A stretch of 64,000 nt of DNA from Desulfosporosinus meridiei DSM 13257. GTDB lineage: Bacteria > Bacillota > Desulfitobacteriia > Desulfitobacteriales > Desulfitobacteriaceae. Below are positions 11,026-18,726 of the stretch, one piece after another. The notes under the pieces are model-generated. The model searched no databases, was not told where the DNA came from, and saw only the letters and a program-made list of their open reading frames with translations. The stretch spans positions 4,112,501 through 4,176,500 of the forward strand of contig NC_018515.1 of the NCBI RefSeq assembly GCF_000231385.2. Direction: 5' to 3'. A program made the position numbers and the translations under genes. How positions within the stretch are numbered: the first letter of the stretch is position 1; the number at the start of each line of letters is the position of its first letter.

Positions 11026-11880
11026 CTAGGAGATATCTTTCGCGGAAAATTTCCGTATCGCTAAGGTCACAAATCCAAGCATGTAAATGGCAATATATAA
11101 GAACATCCAAATACTTGCCGGTTTACCGCTGCCGGATAAACTGGCACCGGCCATGGCACCAGCTGCCAGCTCAGAATTTGGAACCATTATGCGTTCCATC
11201 GTACTATAAATCGTTTGGAAAGGTGAGACTAAGCTAATAAAAATTCCGGTACCAATGACCGAGTTATTATTTACATACTGCCCGATCATTTCGACCATTC
11301 CACCAACATTCCCCAAAATGTAAATGAAAATCATTAAGATTCCATTGGGCACTGCCTTAAAAGTCACAGATCCAAAGATTGTTACACAAAGAACTGCAAC
11401 AGGCAGCAAAAGGTATAGCAACCATCCCGAAAGGATTTGCGAGAAGGTGAGACTTGTTATCGTACTCAGGCCAAATAAAGCTCCAATAACCAGAATTGAG
11501 GTGAATAGCAGGGTTGCGTAGGTACAGGCTAATAGAACTAATCCTCCAAGTTTGCCAAGAATAAACTGATAGCGGTGAATCGGACGAGTAAGAATCCCTT
11601 GAATCAGACCAGACTCTAGTTCTGAGGCAATGGCACCGGAGCCAAGCATAATCGTGAGCAAAGCTATTAACATAGCAGAAAATTGAAAGCCCATTTTCGT
11701 AACCATTTGAATCGCAAAAGGTCTAAACTGATTTCCCATTCCATGGGTCACTGACGTGTTAGGAAAATAATTAAGCATTACTGTCCAAAATACCAAGTAC
11801 AAAAAAGTGACAATACCCATTATGATAAAGGTTCTTTTACGAATTGCTTCATTAAGCGTGGTAATTAAGATTGCTGCGAT
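11026..11880 (-). CDS. ABC-2 type transporter permease, probable non-canonical start codon
   Basis: Membrane subunit of an ABC exporter encoded after its ATPase, with six hydrophobic segments and the ABC-2 feature GSGAIASELESGLIQGILTRPIHRYQFILGKL. The first ATG (11820) has no ribosome site and starts inside TM1. The frame is open upstream and encodes IAAILITTLNEAIRKRTFII, the usual ABC-2 N-terminus, down from an AGGAGGG (11887-11893). No ATG, GTG, TTG or CTG exists there; the codon six bases from the Shine-Dalgarno is ATC (11880), with ATT at 11886. I infer initiation at ATC/ATT, giving about 284 residues; a sequence error is the alternative. It overlaps the ATPase stop. Confidence 0.85.
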   Translation of the reverse strand: MAAILITTLNEAIRKRTFIIMGIVTFLYLVFWTVMLNYFPNTSVTHGMGNQFRPFAIQMVTKMGFQFSAMLIALLTIMLGSGAIASELESGLIQGILTRPIHRYQFILGKLGGLVLLACTYATLLFTSILVIGALFGLSTITSLTFSQILSGWLLYLLLPVAVLCVTIFGSVTFKAVPNGILMIFIYILGNVGGMVEMIGQYVNNNSVIGTGIFISLVSPFQTIYSTMERIMVPNSELAAGAMAGASLSGSGKPASIWMFLYIAIYMLGFVTLAIRKFSAKDIS

Positions 11881-12782
11881 GATAATCCCTCCTCACCGAC
11901 AAGCTGCATAAACACAGTCTCAAGGGTCTCTCGGTGGGGCGTCAACTCATAAAGTGTCACACCATTAGAGATAAGCTTAGCTGCCAGGGCAGGAATCTCT
12001 TCGTAATCCTTTAAAGTGGCTGTTAAACTTCCATCTGCTAATATCTGCAAGGACTGGTATTGGTTATGCATCGTAACCAATAAATCTTCAGTCATACCCT
12101 TAGCTCTGATGGTTAAGGAGATTTTATTCATCAGTAACTCGTCCATCCGGGCGGATTTAACAACTGTACCTTTATGAATAAAGGTAACACTGTCACAAAC
12201 AGCTTCCACTTCACTTAACAGATGACTGTTTAGAAAGATAGTTGTCCCTTCCTTTTTCAAAGCAACAATGATGTCTCGCACATCCTTCCGACCAATGGGG
12301 TCCAAAGCAGATGTCGGCTCATCGAGAAAGATCAGTTGGGGATTAGGCAGCAACGCACAGGCCAACCCTATACGCTGCTGCATGCCTTTACTATAGGCAC
12401 CCACTTTGTATTTTTCTTGCCCTTCAAGACCTACTAACTTTAAAACCCTGGTAATTTGATCCTTCTTGTTTTTCAATTTAATTAATTGGGCATGGAAATT
12501 CAACAGATCTAATCCAGTCATCCAATCTTGATAGCGGAAAAGTTCAGGCAGGTAGCCCATTCTTTCTCGCGCGGAAACATCACCCAGGGGTTTACCCAGG
12601 ACAGTGCCGCTTCCGGAGGTGGGGAATACAAGCCCGGTTAACATCTTAATACAGGTACTCTTCCCCGCGCCGTTGCGGCCAAGAAAGCCATAGACTTGCC
12701 CAGCTTCTACTGCAAGGTTGATTTGCTCACAGGCTGTTTTATTGCCATACTTTTTAGTCAGAGCATGGGTTTCGATGATCAT
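11865..12782 (-). CDS. ABC transporter ATP-binding protein
   Basis: ATPase of 305 residues driving the neighbouring permease. Walker A GRNGAGKST (about 35-43), signature YSKGMQQRIGLA, Walker B LIFLDEPTSALDP and switch His in LNSHLLSEVE are intact, followed by a C-terminal domain of about 80 residues as in drug/antibiotic and Nos-type exporters. Its start overlaps the stop of the exported-protein gene by one base, and its end overlaps the permease, so translation is coupled. Substrate unknown. Confidence 0.95.
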   Translation of the reverse strand: MIIETHALTKKYGNKTACEQINLAVEAGQVYGFLGRNGAGKSTCIKMLTGLVFPTSGSGTVLGKPLGDVSARERMGYLPELFRYQDWMTGLDLLNFHAQLIKLKNKKDQITRVLKLVGLEGQEKYKVGAYSKGMQQRIGLACALLPNPQLIFLDEPTSALDPIGRKDVRDIIVALKKEGTTIFLNSHLLSEVEAVCDSVTFIHKGTVVKSARMDELLMNKISLTIRAKGMTEDLLVTMHNQYQSLQILADGSLTATLKDYEEIPALAAKLISNGVTLYELTPHRETLETVFMQLVGEEGLSSQQS

Positions 12783-13807
12783 TAACGAACACTCCTAGCG
12801 ATTTCTGCCAGCTCTGCATCCGTCTTATTGCCAATTAAGCCATATAAATTGCCATCCTTAGTCCAGATTAGTACAGAAGCGTTATCCATATTGGACATTT
12901 CCTCCATAGCCATGGTATGAGCTTCTTTCAGAGCAGCAAATTTTTCTTCCCCATATTTGCTAATCATTGTTTCGCTCATTTCATCCATTAAAGCTTCATG
13001 TGACCTACCATTTAAGCCTTCCAGTGAAGTATTATGTGATCCTGTGACTGTCATATCTTGAGGAATAGTTTCCGTAAGTCCTTTTAAATCAGACAAAGTG
13101 TAGATGTAGCCTTTTTTTCCACCTAAATCCACTTCTCTACCGAAGCCTACTAGGACCGGAAGATAGATATCAGAACTATCTTCCTCGATTTCAGCAAGCT
13201 GTTGGCGAAGATTCGTAGGGATTAAGGGCAAATTCAACATGACATCTCGCAATTCTTCTTTGGCAGCTTGCGGGGCATCTAAATAGGACTTTTGGGTGGC
13301 TAAGAATAGGACATCCTCATATTTTGCAAAGGCTGCAGCAGAAGATACCATAGACATTTCTACACCGTTTAAACCGCTGGAAAGTTGTTTCGGACTATGC
13401 AGCAATTTCAACAGTTCGTTGCTGGCATCCACATCTAAGGTAAACTTCATTTCCCGGGAATTCAGCGCAGATATTTCAGGGGTTTGAGATGCTAGTTCAG
13501 AAGGCAAACGAAGTTTGAAAGCATCAAACTCTCCAGCTGAGTTCAGTCTTGTCAGTTTATGTTTCGGTTGTGAAATAAGGTTAAGCAGAGATTTGTGTTC
13601 AAATTCTTTTCCCTTGAAGTCTTCTTTCAGATTAGAAATTGCTTGCATTCCTTCCTGCAAGTCCGCCATGGTAATTTCAATGGTTTTCACATCGTTTACG
13701 CGGAAAATTGACAGAGCATCCAGGGCTAAAGTTTTTACCGGATTTACAAACGTAATGAGTCCTGCCACCAGCGCCAGAGAGGCAAAGGTAAAGATTTTTC
13801 GTTTCAT
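12782..13807 (-). CDS. Exported protein of unknown function in a two-component/ABC operon
   Basis: I do not recognise the family. The 341-residue product starts with a signal-anchor or signal peptide (MKRKIFTFASLALVAGLITF, cleavage possible near LALDA). The rest is soluble, rich in Leu/Ser/Glu with no Cys, containing VNDVKTIEITMADLQEGM near the N-terminus and LPVLVGFGREVDLGGKKGYIYTLS in the middle. The C-terminal half ends ASVLIWTKDGNLYGLIGNKTDAELAEIA, reminiscent of DUF4367-like negative regulators. ATG at 13807 is preferred over a GTG at 13825. It lies between the kinase and ABC genes, so it may be the extracytoplasmic sensor or partner of that system. Confidence 0.8.
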   Translation of the reverse strand: MKRKIFTFASLALVAGLITFVNPVKTLALDALSIFRVNDVKTIEITMADLQEGMQAISNLKEDFKGKEFEHKSLLNLISQPKHKLTRLNSAGEFDAFKLRLPSELASQTPEISALNSREMKFTLDVDASNELLKLLHSPKQLSSGLNGVEMSMVSSAAAFAKYEDVLFLATQKSYLDAPQAAKEELRDVMLNLPLIPTNLRQQLAEIEEDSSDIYLPVLVGFGREVDLGGKKGYIYTLSDLKGLTETIPQDMTVTGSHNTSLEGLNGRSHEALMDEMSETMISKYGEEKFAALKEAHTMAMEEMSNMDNASVLIWTKDGNLYGLIGNKTDAELAEIARSVR

Positions 13808-13883
13808 GTTATCAAGTCCCTTCACAAATTTTCGGTACTCCTACTTTAAATCAAATTTGTGTCCTCAGTGTGCCCTCGGAGTA

Positions 13884-14936
13884 TTAATTTCTAAACGGCA
13901 GCCTAACCACAAAAGACGTCCCTTGATCTAATTCACTCTCAACAATTACCTCTCCGGCATAGATATCCACTATTTTCTTAACAATAGCTAAGCCCAGTCC
14001 GCTTCCTTCTTTGGAATGTGACTTGTCCCCCTGAAAAAATTTTTCAAAAATCCGAGCTTGATCGCTCTGGGCAATCCCGATCCCTTGATCCTTAATCTCA
14101 ACCACCACATTGTTGGGAGTCCTCTTCGCTTGGATATAGATAGTTCCAGATTTAACAGAAAATTTGATGGCATTCTCCAATAAGTTTAACCAAATTTGTT
14201 GAATCAAAGCTTCGTCACCCGTGTAAGCTATTTCAGCGAGATCAATATTGAGTTCTAAGTTTTTCTCAGACCATTTTTCCTCTAAAAGAACAATCGTCTT
14301 TCGAATCTGCTCATCTAAGGAAAAGGGTTTCCTATTCTCTGGGATGAATTGATGGTCTAATTTAGAAAGCCGCAACATGTTTGAACTCAAATGGCTTAAT
14401 CTCTTGGCCTCTTCGATAATAATGCTAGTGTAAGATCGAAAATCCTCTTTCGACAAATCCTTATCCTGAAGCATTTCTGCGAAGCCTTGGATAGAGGCAA
14501 TGGGGGTTTTCAACTCATGAGATACGCTGCTAATAAAATCTTTGCGGAGATATACCATATTCCCGAGTTCCGCCGTCATCAAATTAAAATTTCGGGCCAG
14601 AACCCCTATTTCATCATTGCCCTCATAGTCCATCTTTACAGAAAAATTGCCCTTTGCAACCTCTTTGGCAGAATTACTAATACGAATAATTGGCTCAGAA
14701 ATTTTGCGCATAGCCAAATATAATAGAGACCCTCCTAAGGCTAAACATAAGAGCAGTGTTACTAGCATAAAACTCCCAAAAACTGCATGAGCTTCTCGAA
14801 TACTCAAGTCACCATGGTAGAGAAAGAAGAACAGAATCGTCATCATGGTAAACGAAAGGAAACAGGAAAAAAATAAGATTCCAATGGCCATTAATGTTCC
14901 TTTAGCGCGGATTGAATGTGTTAAATCTTTAATCAT
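13884..14936 (-). CDS. Sensor histidine kinase
   Basis: Kinase of 350 residues with two close TM helices (about 14-40 and 52-76) and almost no extracellular loop, followed by HAMP (ISNSAKEVAKGNFSVKM), HisKA with His in SSVSHELKTPIASI and HATPase_c with NLLENAIKFS, DQGIGIA and GSGLGLAIVKKI. Short-loop kinases of this design commonly rely on membrane or accessory partners for sensing, which fits the exported protein encoded next. The ATG at 14936 sits behind GGCGGAGAA and overlaps the regulator stop by 8 bp; a longer start at 15002 is less likely. Confidence 0.94.
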   Translation of the reverse strand: MIKDLTHSIRAKGTLMAIGILFFSCFLSFTMMTILFFFLYHGDLSIREAHAVFGSFMLVTLLLCLALGGSLLYLAMRKISEPIIRISNSAKEVAKGNFSVKMDYEGNDEIGVLARNFNLMTAELGNMVYLRKDFISSVSHELKTPIASIQGFAEMLQDKDLSKEDFRSYTSIIIEEAKRLSHLSSNMLRLSKLDHQFIPENRKPFSLDEQIRKTIVLLEEKWSEKNLELNIDLAEIAYTGDEALIQQIWLNLLENAIKFSVKSGTIYIQAKRTPNNVVVEIKDQGIGIAQSDQARIFEKFFQGDKSHSKEGSGLGLAIVKKIVDIYAGEVIVESELDQGTSFVVRLPFRN

Positions 14937-15606
14937 AGTTCTTCTCCGCCTTATAACCCAGCCCGCGAATCGTGATGATCTTAAACTCCGGCCTGTCATC
15001 AAACTTCTTGCGCAGCTTTTTTATGTGGCTGTCCACCGTTCGTTCATCTATATCTGTATCCAGCCCCCAGATTTCAGACATTAGCTGCTGCCTTGTAAAA
15101 ATTTGCTTAGGATAGCTTAACAATTTAAAGAGTAATAGAAACTCTTTTTTGGGTAATTCAATCTGAAGGTCTGGGCCAGTAATGCTCAAATTGTCATAAT
15201 CCAGTAGGATTTCACCGATAACAATTTTATGTTCATTGGTAATTTTAGCCCGTCTTAGCAGAGCTGCTACTCTTAAAGTCAGCTCGTTCATATCAATTGG
15301 CTTAACCATATAATCGTCTGTACCTAATCTGAAGCCTTTCTCTTTATCCTCATAATCCTCTCTGGCAGTCACAATTAAAATTGGCAGGGTGTACTTTGCA
15401 TCTCTAAGGCTTTCAATGAGTTCAAATCCATCCATATAGGGCATCATGATGTCACAGATAATTAAATCAATATGTTCGTTTTCAAAAATTTCAAGAGCCT
15501 TTTGACCGTTTTCGGCTTGCAAAACTCGATAACCGGCTTGTTCCAGCCGAGTTTTCATTAACATTAATAAGTTCTTATTATCCTCAACTACCAATATTTG
15601 AAACAT
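14929..15606 (-). CDS. OmpR/PhoB-family response regulator
   Basis: First gene of the five-gene operon, 225 residues. The receiver domain has VVEDNKN, phospho-acceptor Asp in LIICDIMMPYMDGF, and DDYMVKPIDMNEL. The winged-helix effector has LPKKEFLLLFKLL, DERTVDSHIKKLRKKF and IRGLGYKAE. ATG at 15606 follows AAAGAAGGTTTATC. It probably controls its own operon; a perfect 16-bp palindrome lies about 34 bp upstream. Confidence 0.95.
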   Translation of the reverse strand: MFQILVVEDNKNLLMLMKTRLEQAGYRVLQAENGQKALEIFENEHIDLIICDIMMPYMDGFELIESLRDAKYTLPILIVTAREDYEDKEKGFRLGTDDYMVKPIDMNELTLRVAALLRRAKITNEHKIVIGEILLDYDNLSITGPDLQIELPKKEFLLLFKLLSYPKQIFTRQQLMSEIWGLDTDIDERTVDSHIKKLRKKFDDRPEFKIITIRGLGYKAEKNYD

Positions 15607-15639
15607 GATAAACCTTCTTTCCAAAGCCTACTAAAAAGA

Positions 15640-15655
15640 AAGGGTATACCCTTTA
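15640..15655. promoter_or_regulatory. 16-bp palindrome upstream of response regulator gene
   Basis: AAAGGGTATACCCTTT is perfectly self-complementary and lies in the upstream region of the regulator operon. It has no T tract and is too short for a terminator, so an operator is possible. No binding protein can be named from sequence. Confidence 0.35.
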
Positions 15656-15882
15656 TTCCCAGAACATTATTCATTGTTTAAAACCTTTAAAATTTATGTC
15701 TCTTAAAGAGTATAACTTCATATTGTGACTTAAATGTGCCCAAAACATAAGAATCAGCGGTTAGAGTTATTGTACCAATAGTAAATAAAGCAAGGATATT
15801 GCCTGTTAAACTAAAGACAATACCCTCACTATTTTGCACCTAAACCCTAAAGCTTGGTGTATAAGACTTTAAAACATTCTAG

Positions 15883-15951
15883 AAACGACACATGTGGTGC
15901 TTTGCACGTAAATCTGATTACGGTATAAAGCCACACCTGTGTCGTTTTTTT
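15883..15951 (+). terminator. Plus-strand intrinsic terminator in front of the DUF2798 remnant
   Basis: Arms AAACGACACA and TGTGTCGTTT plus inner TGTGG/CCACA close a hairpin followed by TTTTTTT. No plus-strand gene ends upstream, so it either terminates a small transcript from the 15607-15880 gap or acts as a leader attenuator 56 bp ahead of the broken DUF2798 gene. The rest of the 15607-15880 gap shows nothing recognisable. Confidence 0.6.
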
Positions 15952-16006
15952 GTTGTCTAAAAGGTTGCGCTAATATTTTTATTATATAGAAAGAAGGTAT
16001 TTTTAA

Positions 16007-16159
16007 GTGCCAACGACAAAATTTCAGAAGGTGGTTTTTGCTTTTCTGTCCGTGGTAATAACGGTACATTTATTCGTGTTTTATAATCTTGTCCTTGAGA
16101 TGGGAGGTATGTCGAACCAAGTGTTTATGGCATCTCGCAAAGTAGTACCCATTGGGTGA
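16007..16159 (+). pseudogene. Truncated DUF2798 membrane protein
   Basis: A GTG start behind AAGAAGGTATTTTTAA opens a 50-codon frame beginning VPTTKFQKVVFAFLSVVITV and containing LVLEMGGMSNQVFMAS before a TGA. DUF2798 proteins start M-P-x-x-K-F-Q-x-x-V-F, carry MGGMSNQVF at the first loop and normally run about 150 residues with four TM helices. Only the first helix and loop remain. The next 100 bp before the convergent hydrogenase-like gene contain no clear continuation, so this is a remnant. Confidence 0.65.
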
Positions 16160-16257
16160 GGTATCACCTTAACTATTAAAAAGCCAGACGGTGATCAATT
16201 GAGTCAACTATTTACGCGAAAGATTACTCGCATACTTTACTTAGAGTCATGCCCAGA

Positions 16258-17532
16258 CTATTTGTTAAACTGTCTTTGGAATATTGCAGCAGACTCTCCT
16301 TCAAGCAAGTCATTGACATCCTTAATATCGAGACGGTCAAGGAGTTCTCGAATATATGGGTTGTGTAAAGGGGTGCGGGCATCTGCTAACAGTCCATAGG
16401 TATTGACATGGAGGGTTCCTAATTCAGATTTGAGGAGGGCTTTTGGACCGCCGACACAGCCACCAACACAGCCCATTCCCTCATAAAAATTCGCCTTAAT
16501 GTCTCCCTGATTAATGGAACGAAGGATCTCTTTACACTCCTGAATTCCCTCAGCTTGAACTGCCTTAATCCGGATAAGTTTATCTGGTCTAAGCTGGTCA
16601 AGGGTATCTGAAATAGCTTTCGATACCCCTCCTGTGCGGGCATAAATACGTCCGGCAGAGGAAGAATGTCCACTAGTGATATCCTCCATATCTTCAGGAT
16701 TAACTCCCGTCGCTTCAAAGATCTGCTTAACTTCCTCAAAGGTTAATACTGCATCAATGGCATCTTGAATATCTGCTTCTTTGGCCTCAGCTTTTTTTGC
16801 TATACAAGGACCAATAAAAACCACTTTTGCTTCGGGATGAAGTCGTTTAATTCCCCGGCCGCAAGCAACCATTGGGGATACGGAAGGTTGGATATGGGGA
16901 ATTAATTGATTATAAACCCGCTTAACCATACCCACCCAGATAGGGCAGCAACAACTGGTCAAGACAAAATCCTCTTCAGAATTAACTGCTCGATCAAATT
17001 CAAGAGCTTCTTTCAGGCTTAGGATATCTGCAAAAAGCGCAACTTCTACCATACCGTAAAAACCAAGCTGTTTGAAAGCAGCTCTGAGTTGACCCATAGT
17101 AACCCGATCTCCAAACTGCCCAATAATGGCAGGGGCCACAATTGCATAGACAGCGACCTCTTTTTTTCTCAGTAAATCTATTAAAGGAATAAATTCCTTC
17201 TTATCAATTAAGTTATTGAGTGAACACGTATCAATGCAATGCCCGCAGTGAATACAGCTGCGATCTTGGATTACGACTTTTCCTTCCATATCCCGGACTA
17301 TGGCATTAAAGATACAGGACGTTTCACAGTTATGTTTTTCACTCGTACATTCCCCTTTACAATCATTAATCTGAAACACTACTTTGTTCTGCTCACCATT
17401 CCCCAAGGCATAATAAACATATTTTTTCGTGGCTTCATTTCCGCTTGCTTCAATTTCTCGGATCTCTTGCTCCAGCTTATCATTGTAGGAAGCTTTAACT
17501 AAGCGTTTAAAAATTTCGTCATAGGTAGTCAC
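16258..17532 (-). CDS. [FeFe]-hydrogenase-like protein with variant H-cluster motif
   Basis: Cytoplasmic iron-sulfur protein of 424 residues. The N-terminal region carries Cys motifs DCKGEC..CETSC (58-73) and a 4Fe-4S motif CIHCGHCIDTC (93-103). The H-cluster domain has L1 TSCCCPIW (192-199), L2 GPCIAKKAE (241-249) and L3 EGMGCVGGCVGGP (351-363). L1 has one more residue than the canonical TSCCPGW. There is no HydB/HydC partner or maturase gene nearby and no C-terminal small-subunit region, suggesting a sensory or uncharacterised hydrogenase class rather than a bulk H2 enzyme. GTG start with GGAGGGG site. Confidence 0.85.
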   Translation of the reverse strand: MTTYDEIFKRLVKASYNDKLEQEIREIEASGNEATKKYVYYALGNGEQNKVVFQINDCKGECTSEKHNCETSCIFNAIVRDMEGKVVIQDRSCIHCGHCIDTCSLNNLIDKKEFIPLIDLLRKKEVAVYAIVAPAIIGQFGDRVTMGQLRAAFKQLGFYGMVEVALFADILSLKEALEFDRAVNSEEDFVLTSCCCPIWVGMVKRVYNQLIPHIQPSVSPMVACGRGIKRLHPEAKVVFIGPCIAKKAEAKEADIQDAIDAVLTFEEVKQIFEATGVNPEDMEDITSGHSSSAGRIYARTGGVSKAISDTLDQLRPDKLIRIKAVQAEGIQECKEILRSINQGDIKANFYEGMGCVGGCVGGPKALLKSELGTLHVNTYGLLADARTPLHNPYIRELLDRLDIKDVNDLLEGESAAIFQRQFNK

Positions 17533-17802
17533 TATAACCCCTCCATGTCAAAAACATTGTTTACAAAGTGCGGGCCAAACTTATTTATACTAGCCTACAC
17601 ACCTTCCGGATGTTTATACTAGTTCGGAAACTTTCGGAATGAGGTCATTATGAACTTATTGTCCGATGATTTGGGAGGGTCACAGCCCAGAACACTGAAG
17701 TGTCTGACGGATACTTGCTTTAAGAATCTGAGGACGACATGAAGATTGGATTTAAAAAACTACTGAGACAGAGCAACGGAATTTACAATTAACATCCATT
17801 AT
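17533..17802. other. Upstream region of the hydrogenase-like gene
   Basis: Noncoding. Two direct CTAGTATAAA motifs near 17587 and 17617 (about three helical turns apart) and a CCGGA-rich stretch lie in the presumed promoter. No defined operator can be named. Confidence 0.3.
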
Positions 17803-17851
17803 CTAAAGTTTAGGAGGGCTGCCCATGCCCGGCAGTCCTCCTAAACTTTAG
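17803..17851. terminator. Long hairpin between hydrogenase-like gene and TA remnant
   Basis: Arms CTAAAGTTTAGGAGGGCTGCC (positions 17803-17823) and its complement (17831-17851) pair over 21 positions with one G-T pair and a 7-nt loop. There is no T tract on either side, so termination is uncertain; it could be a transcript-end stabiliser of the toxin locus. Confidence 0.45.
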
Positions 17852-17860
17852 TATCTTAAT

Positions 17861-17977
17861 AACCAATCGCTGTGAGTATCTGTTCTGGTAAAGCGTCAAA
17901 ACTAGAACATCGTTGTCAACCCTATTAACCAAAAGCCAGTCGGGAGTGATATGACATTCCCTATGCCCGGTCCAAAC
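17861..17977 (-). pseudogene. YafQ/RelE-family toxin C-terminal remnant
   Basis: A minus-strand frame without a start encodes WTGHRECHITPDWLLVNRVD then NDVLVLTLYQNRYSQRL. The block RECHITPDWLL..R.D.DVLVLTL is the C-terminal half of YafQ-type mRNA interferases, which normally end in a TGSHSDLF-like segment holding the catalytic His. Here that segment is replaced by NRYSQRL. The N-terminal half is missing and the frame is fused to an antitoxin remnant, so the toxin is dead. Confidence 0.6.
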
Positions 17978-18099
17978 ACCTAATAACCTCCGCTATCAGT
18001 TCTTCAAAACTTGAATAGCGTTTTGCGCTTGGGTCACGGCTTATTTTATTAGCCTCTAGGGCAGCTTCCTTACGTCGAAGTTCTCGTTCTAAAGCCTAA
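17961..18099 (-). pseudogene. RelB/DinJ-family antitoxin C-terminal remnant
   Basis: Minus-strand frame between an upstream TAG and the TAG at 17961 reads ALERELRRKEAALEANKISR then DPSAKRYSSFEELIAEVIR. The pattern EA..I..DP..KRYSSFEEL is the toxin-binding tail of DinJ/RelB antitoxins. The DNA-binding N-terminus is absent and the end runs in another frame into toxin sequence, which suggests one deletion fused the two genes. Confidence 0.55.
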
Positions 18100-18123
18100 A
18101 TCTCACGCTCTTTCTCACAATTA

Positions 18124-18474
18124 TTATTTCCGCAAAATCTTATCCAGCGCTTTTCCCTTTGCTAACTCATCGATCAGCTTATCCAAATAGCGAATTTCCT
18201 GCATAGTTGGTTCTTCGATGTCTTCCACTCGGACACCGCAGACCACACCTTTGATCAAAGCCCGTGAAGGATTTAGTTGGGGGGCTTCCTCAAAGAAGGT
18301 CTCAAAGTCTGTCTTTTTTTCAAGTTGCGCTTCTAACTCGTCCTGGCTATATCCTGTCAACCAACGGATGATTTCATCGACTTCTGTTTTCGTCCGTCCT
18401 TTTTTCTCCGCCTTCGTAACATAATGGGGATAAACACTTGCGACACTCATTGTATAGATATTATGTTTGGGCAT
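18124..18474 (-). CDS. DUF2200 family protein
   Basis: Small cytoplasmic protein of 116 residues. It matches the DUF2200 family nearly end to end: [78 protein letters not shown] and [19 protein letters not shown]. The function is unknown; the family is widespread and patchy, consistent with horizontal spread. GAGGATG lies at a good distance before the ATG. It sits directly upstream of a decayed toxin-antitoxin pair. Confidence 0.9.
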   Translation of the reverse strand: MPKHNIYTMSVASVYPHYVTKAEKKGRTKTEVDEIIRWLTGYSQDELEAQLEKKTDFETFFEEAPQLNPSRALIKGVVCGVRVEDIEEPTMQEIRYLDKLIDELAKGKALDKILRK

Positions 18475-18655
18475 AATACATCCTCGCTTCTATGGTTTTG
18501 TTTATATTATATCGAAAAATAGTCAGGCTCAACCGAGCCTTGAAAACATTAGGGAAATCAACCTACATTTCTATCAAATTTGTTCCGGAATGCAAAAATA
18601 GCGCGATGATAGTAAGCTTTAAAGCTATTTCTATTCTGCTTTTTGTTTTATTTAC

Positions 18656-18720
18656 TACCCCTTGTTTCTAACAGCTACCTGAGCGGCAGCTATCAAAATA
18701 GACCTATCATCATAGAACAC
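18656..18720 (-). repeat. Relic resembling the 3' end of ppdK, copy 1
   Basis: On the minus strand this reads ILIAAAQVAVRNKG then TAG, closely matching the PpdK C-terminus [12 protein letters not shown]. It is also similar at DNA level to the stretch at 21041-21117, including the preceding AAGTGTTC..AT.ATG. No longer coding frame is attached. Confidence 0.5.
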
Positions 18721-18726
18721 TTTTGC

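Noticed and set aside
15869-16069. Minus-strand frame of 66 codons
   Set aside because: It is antisense to the terminator and the DUF2798 remnant, which have better support.
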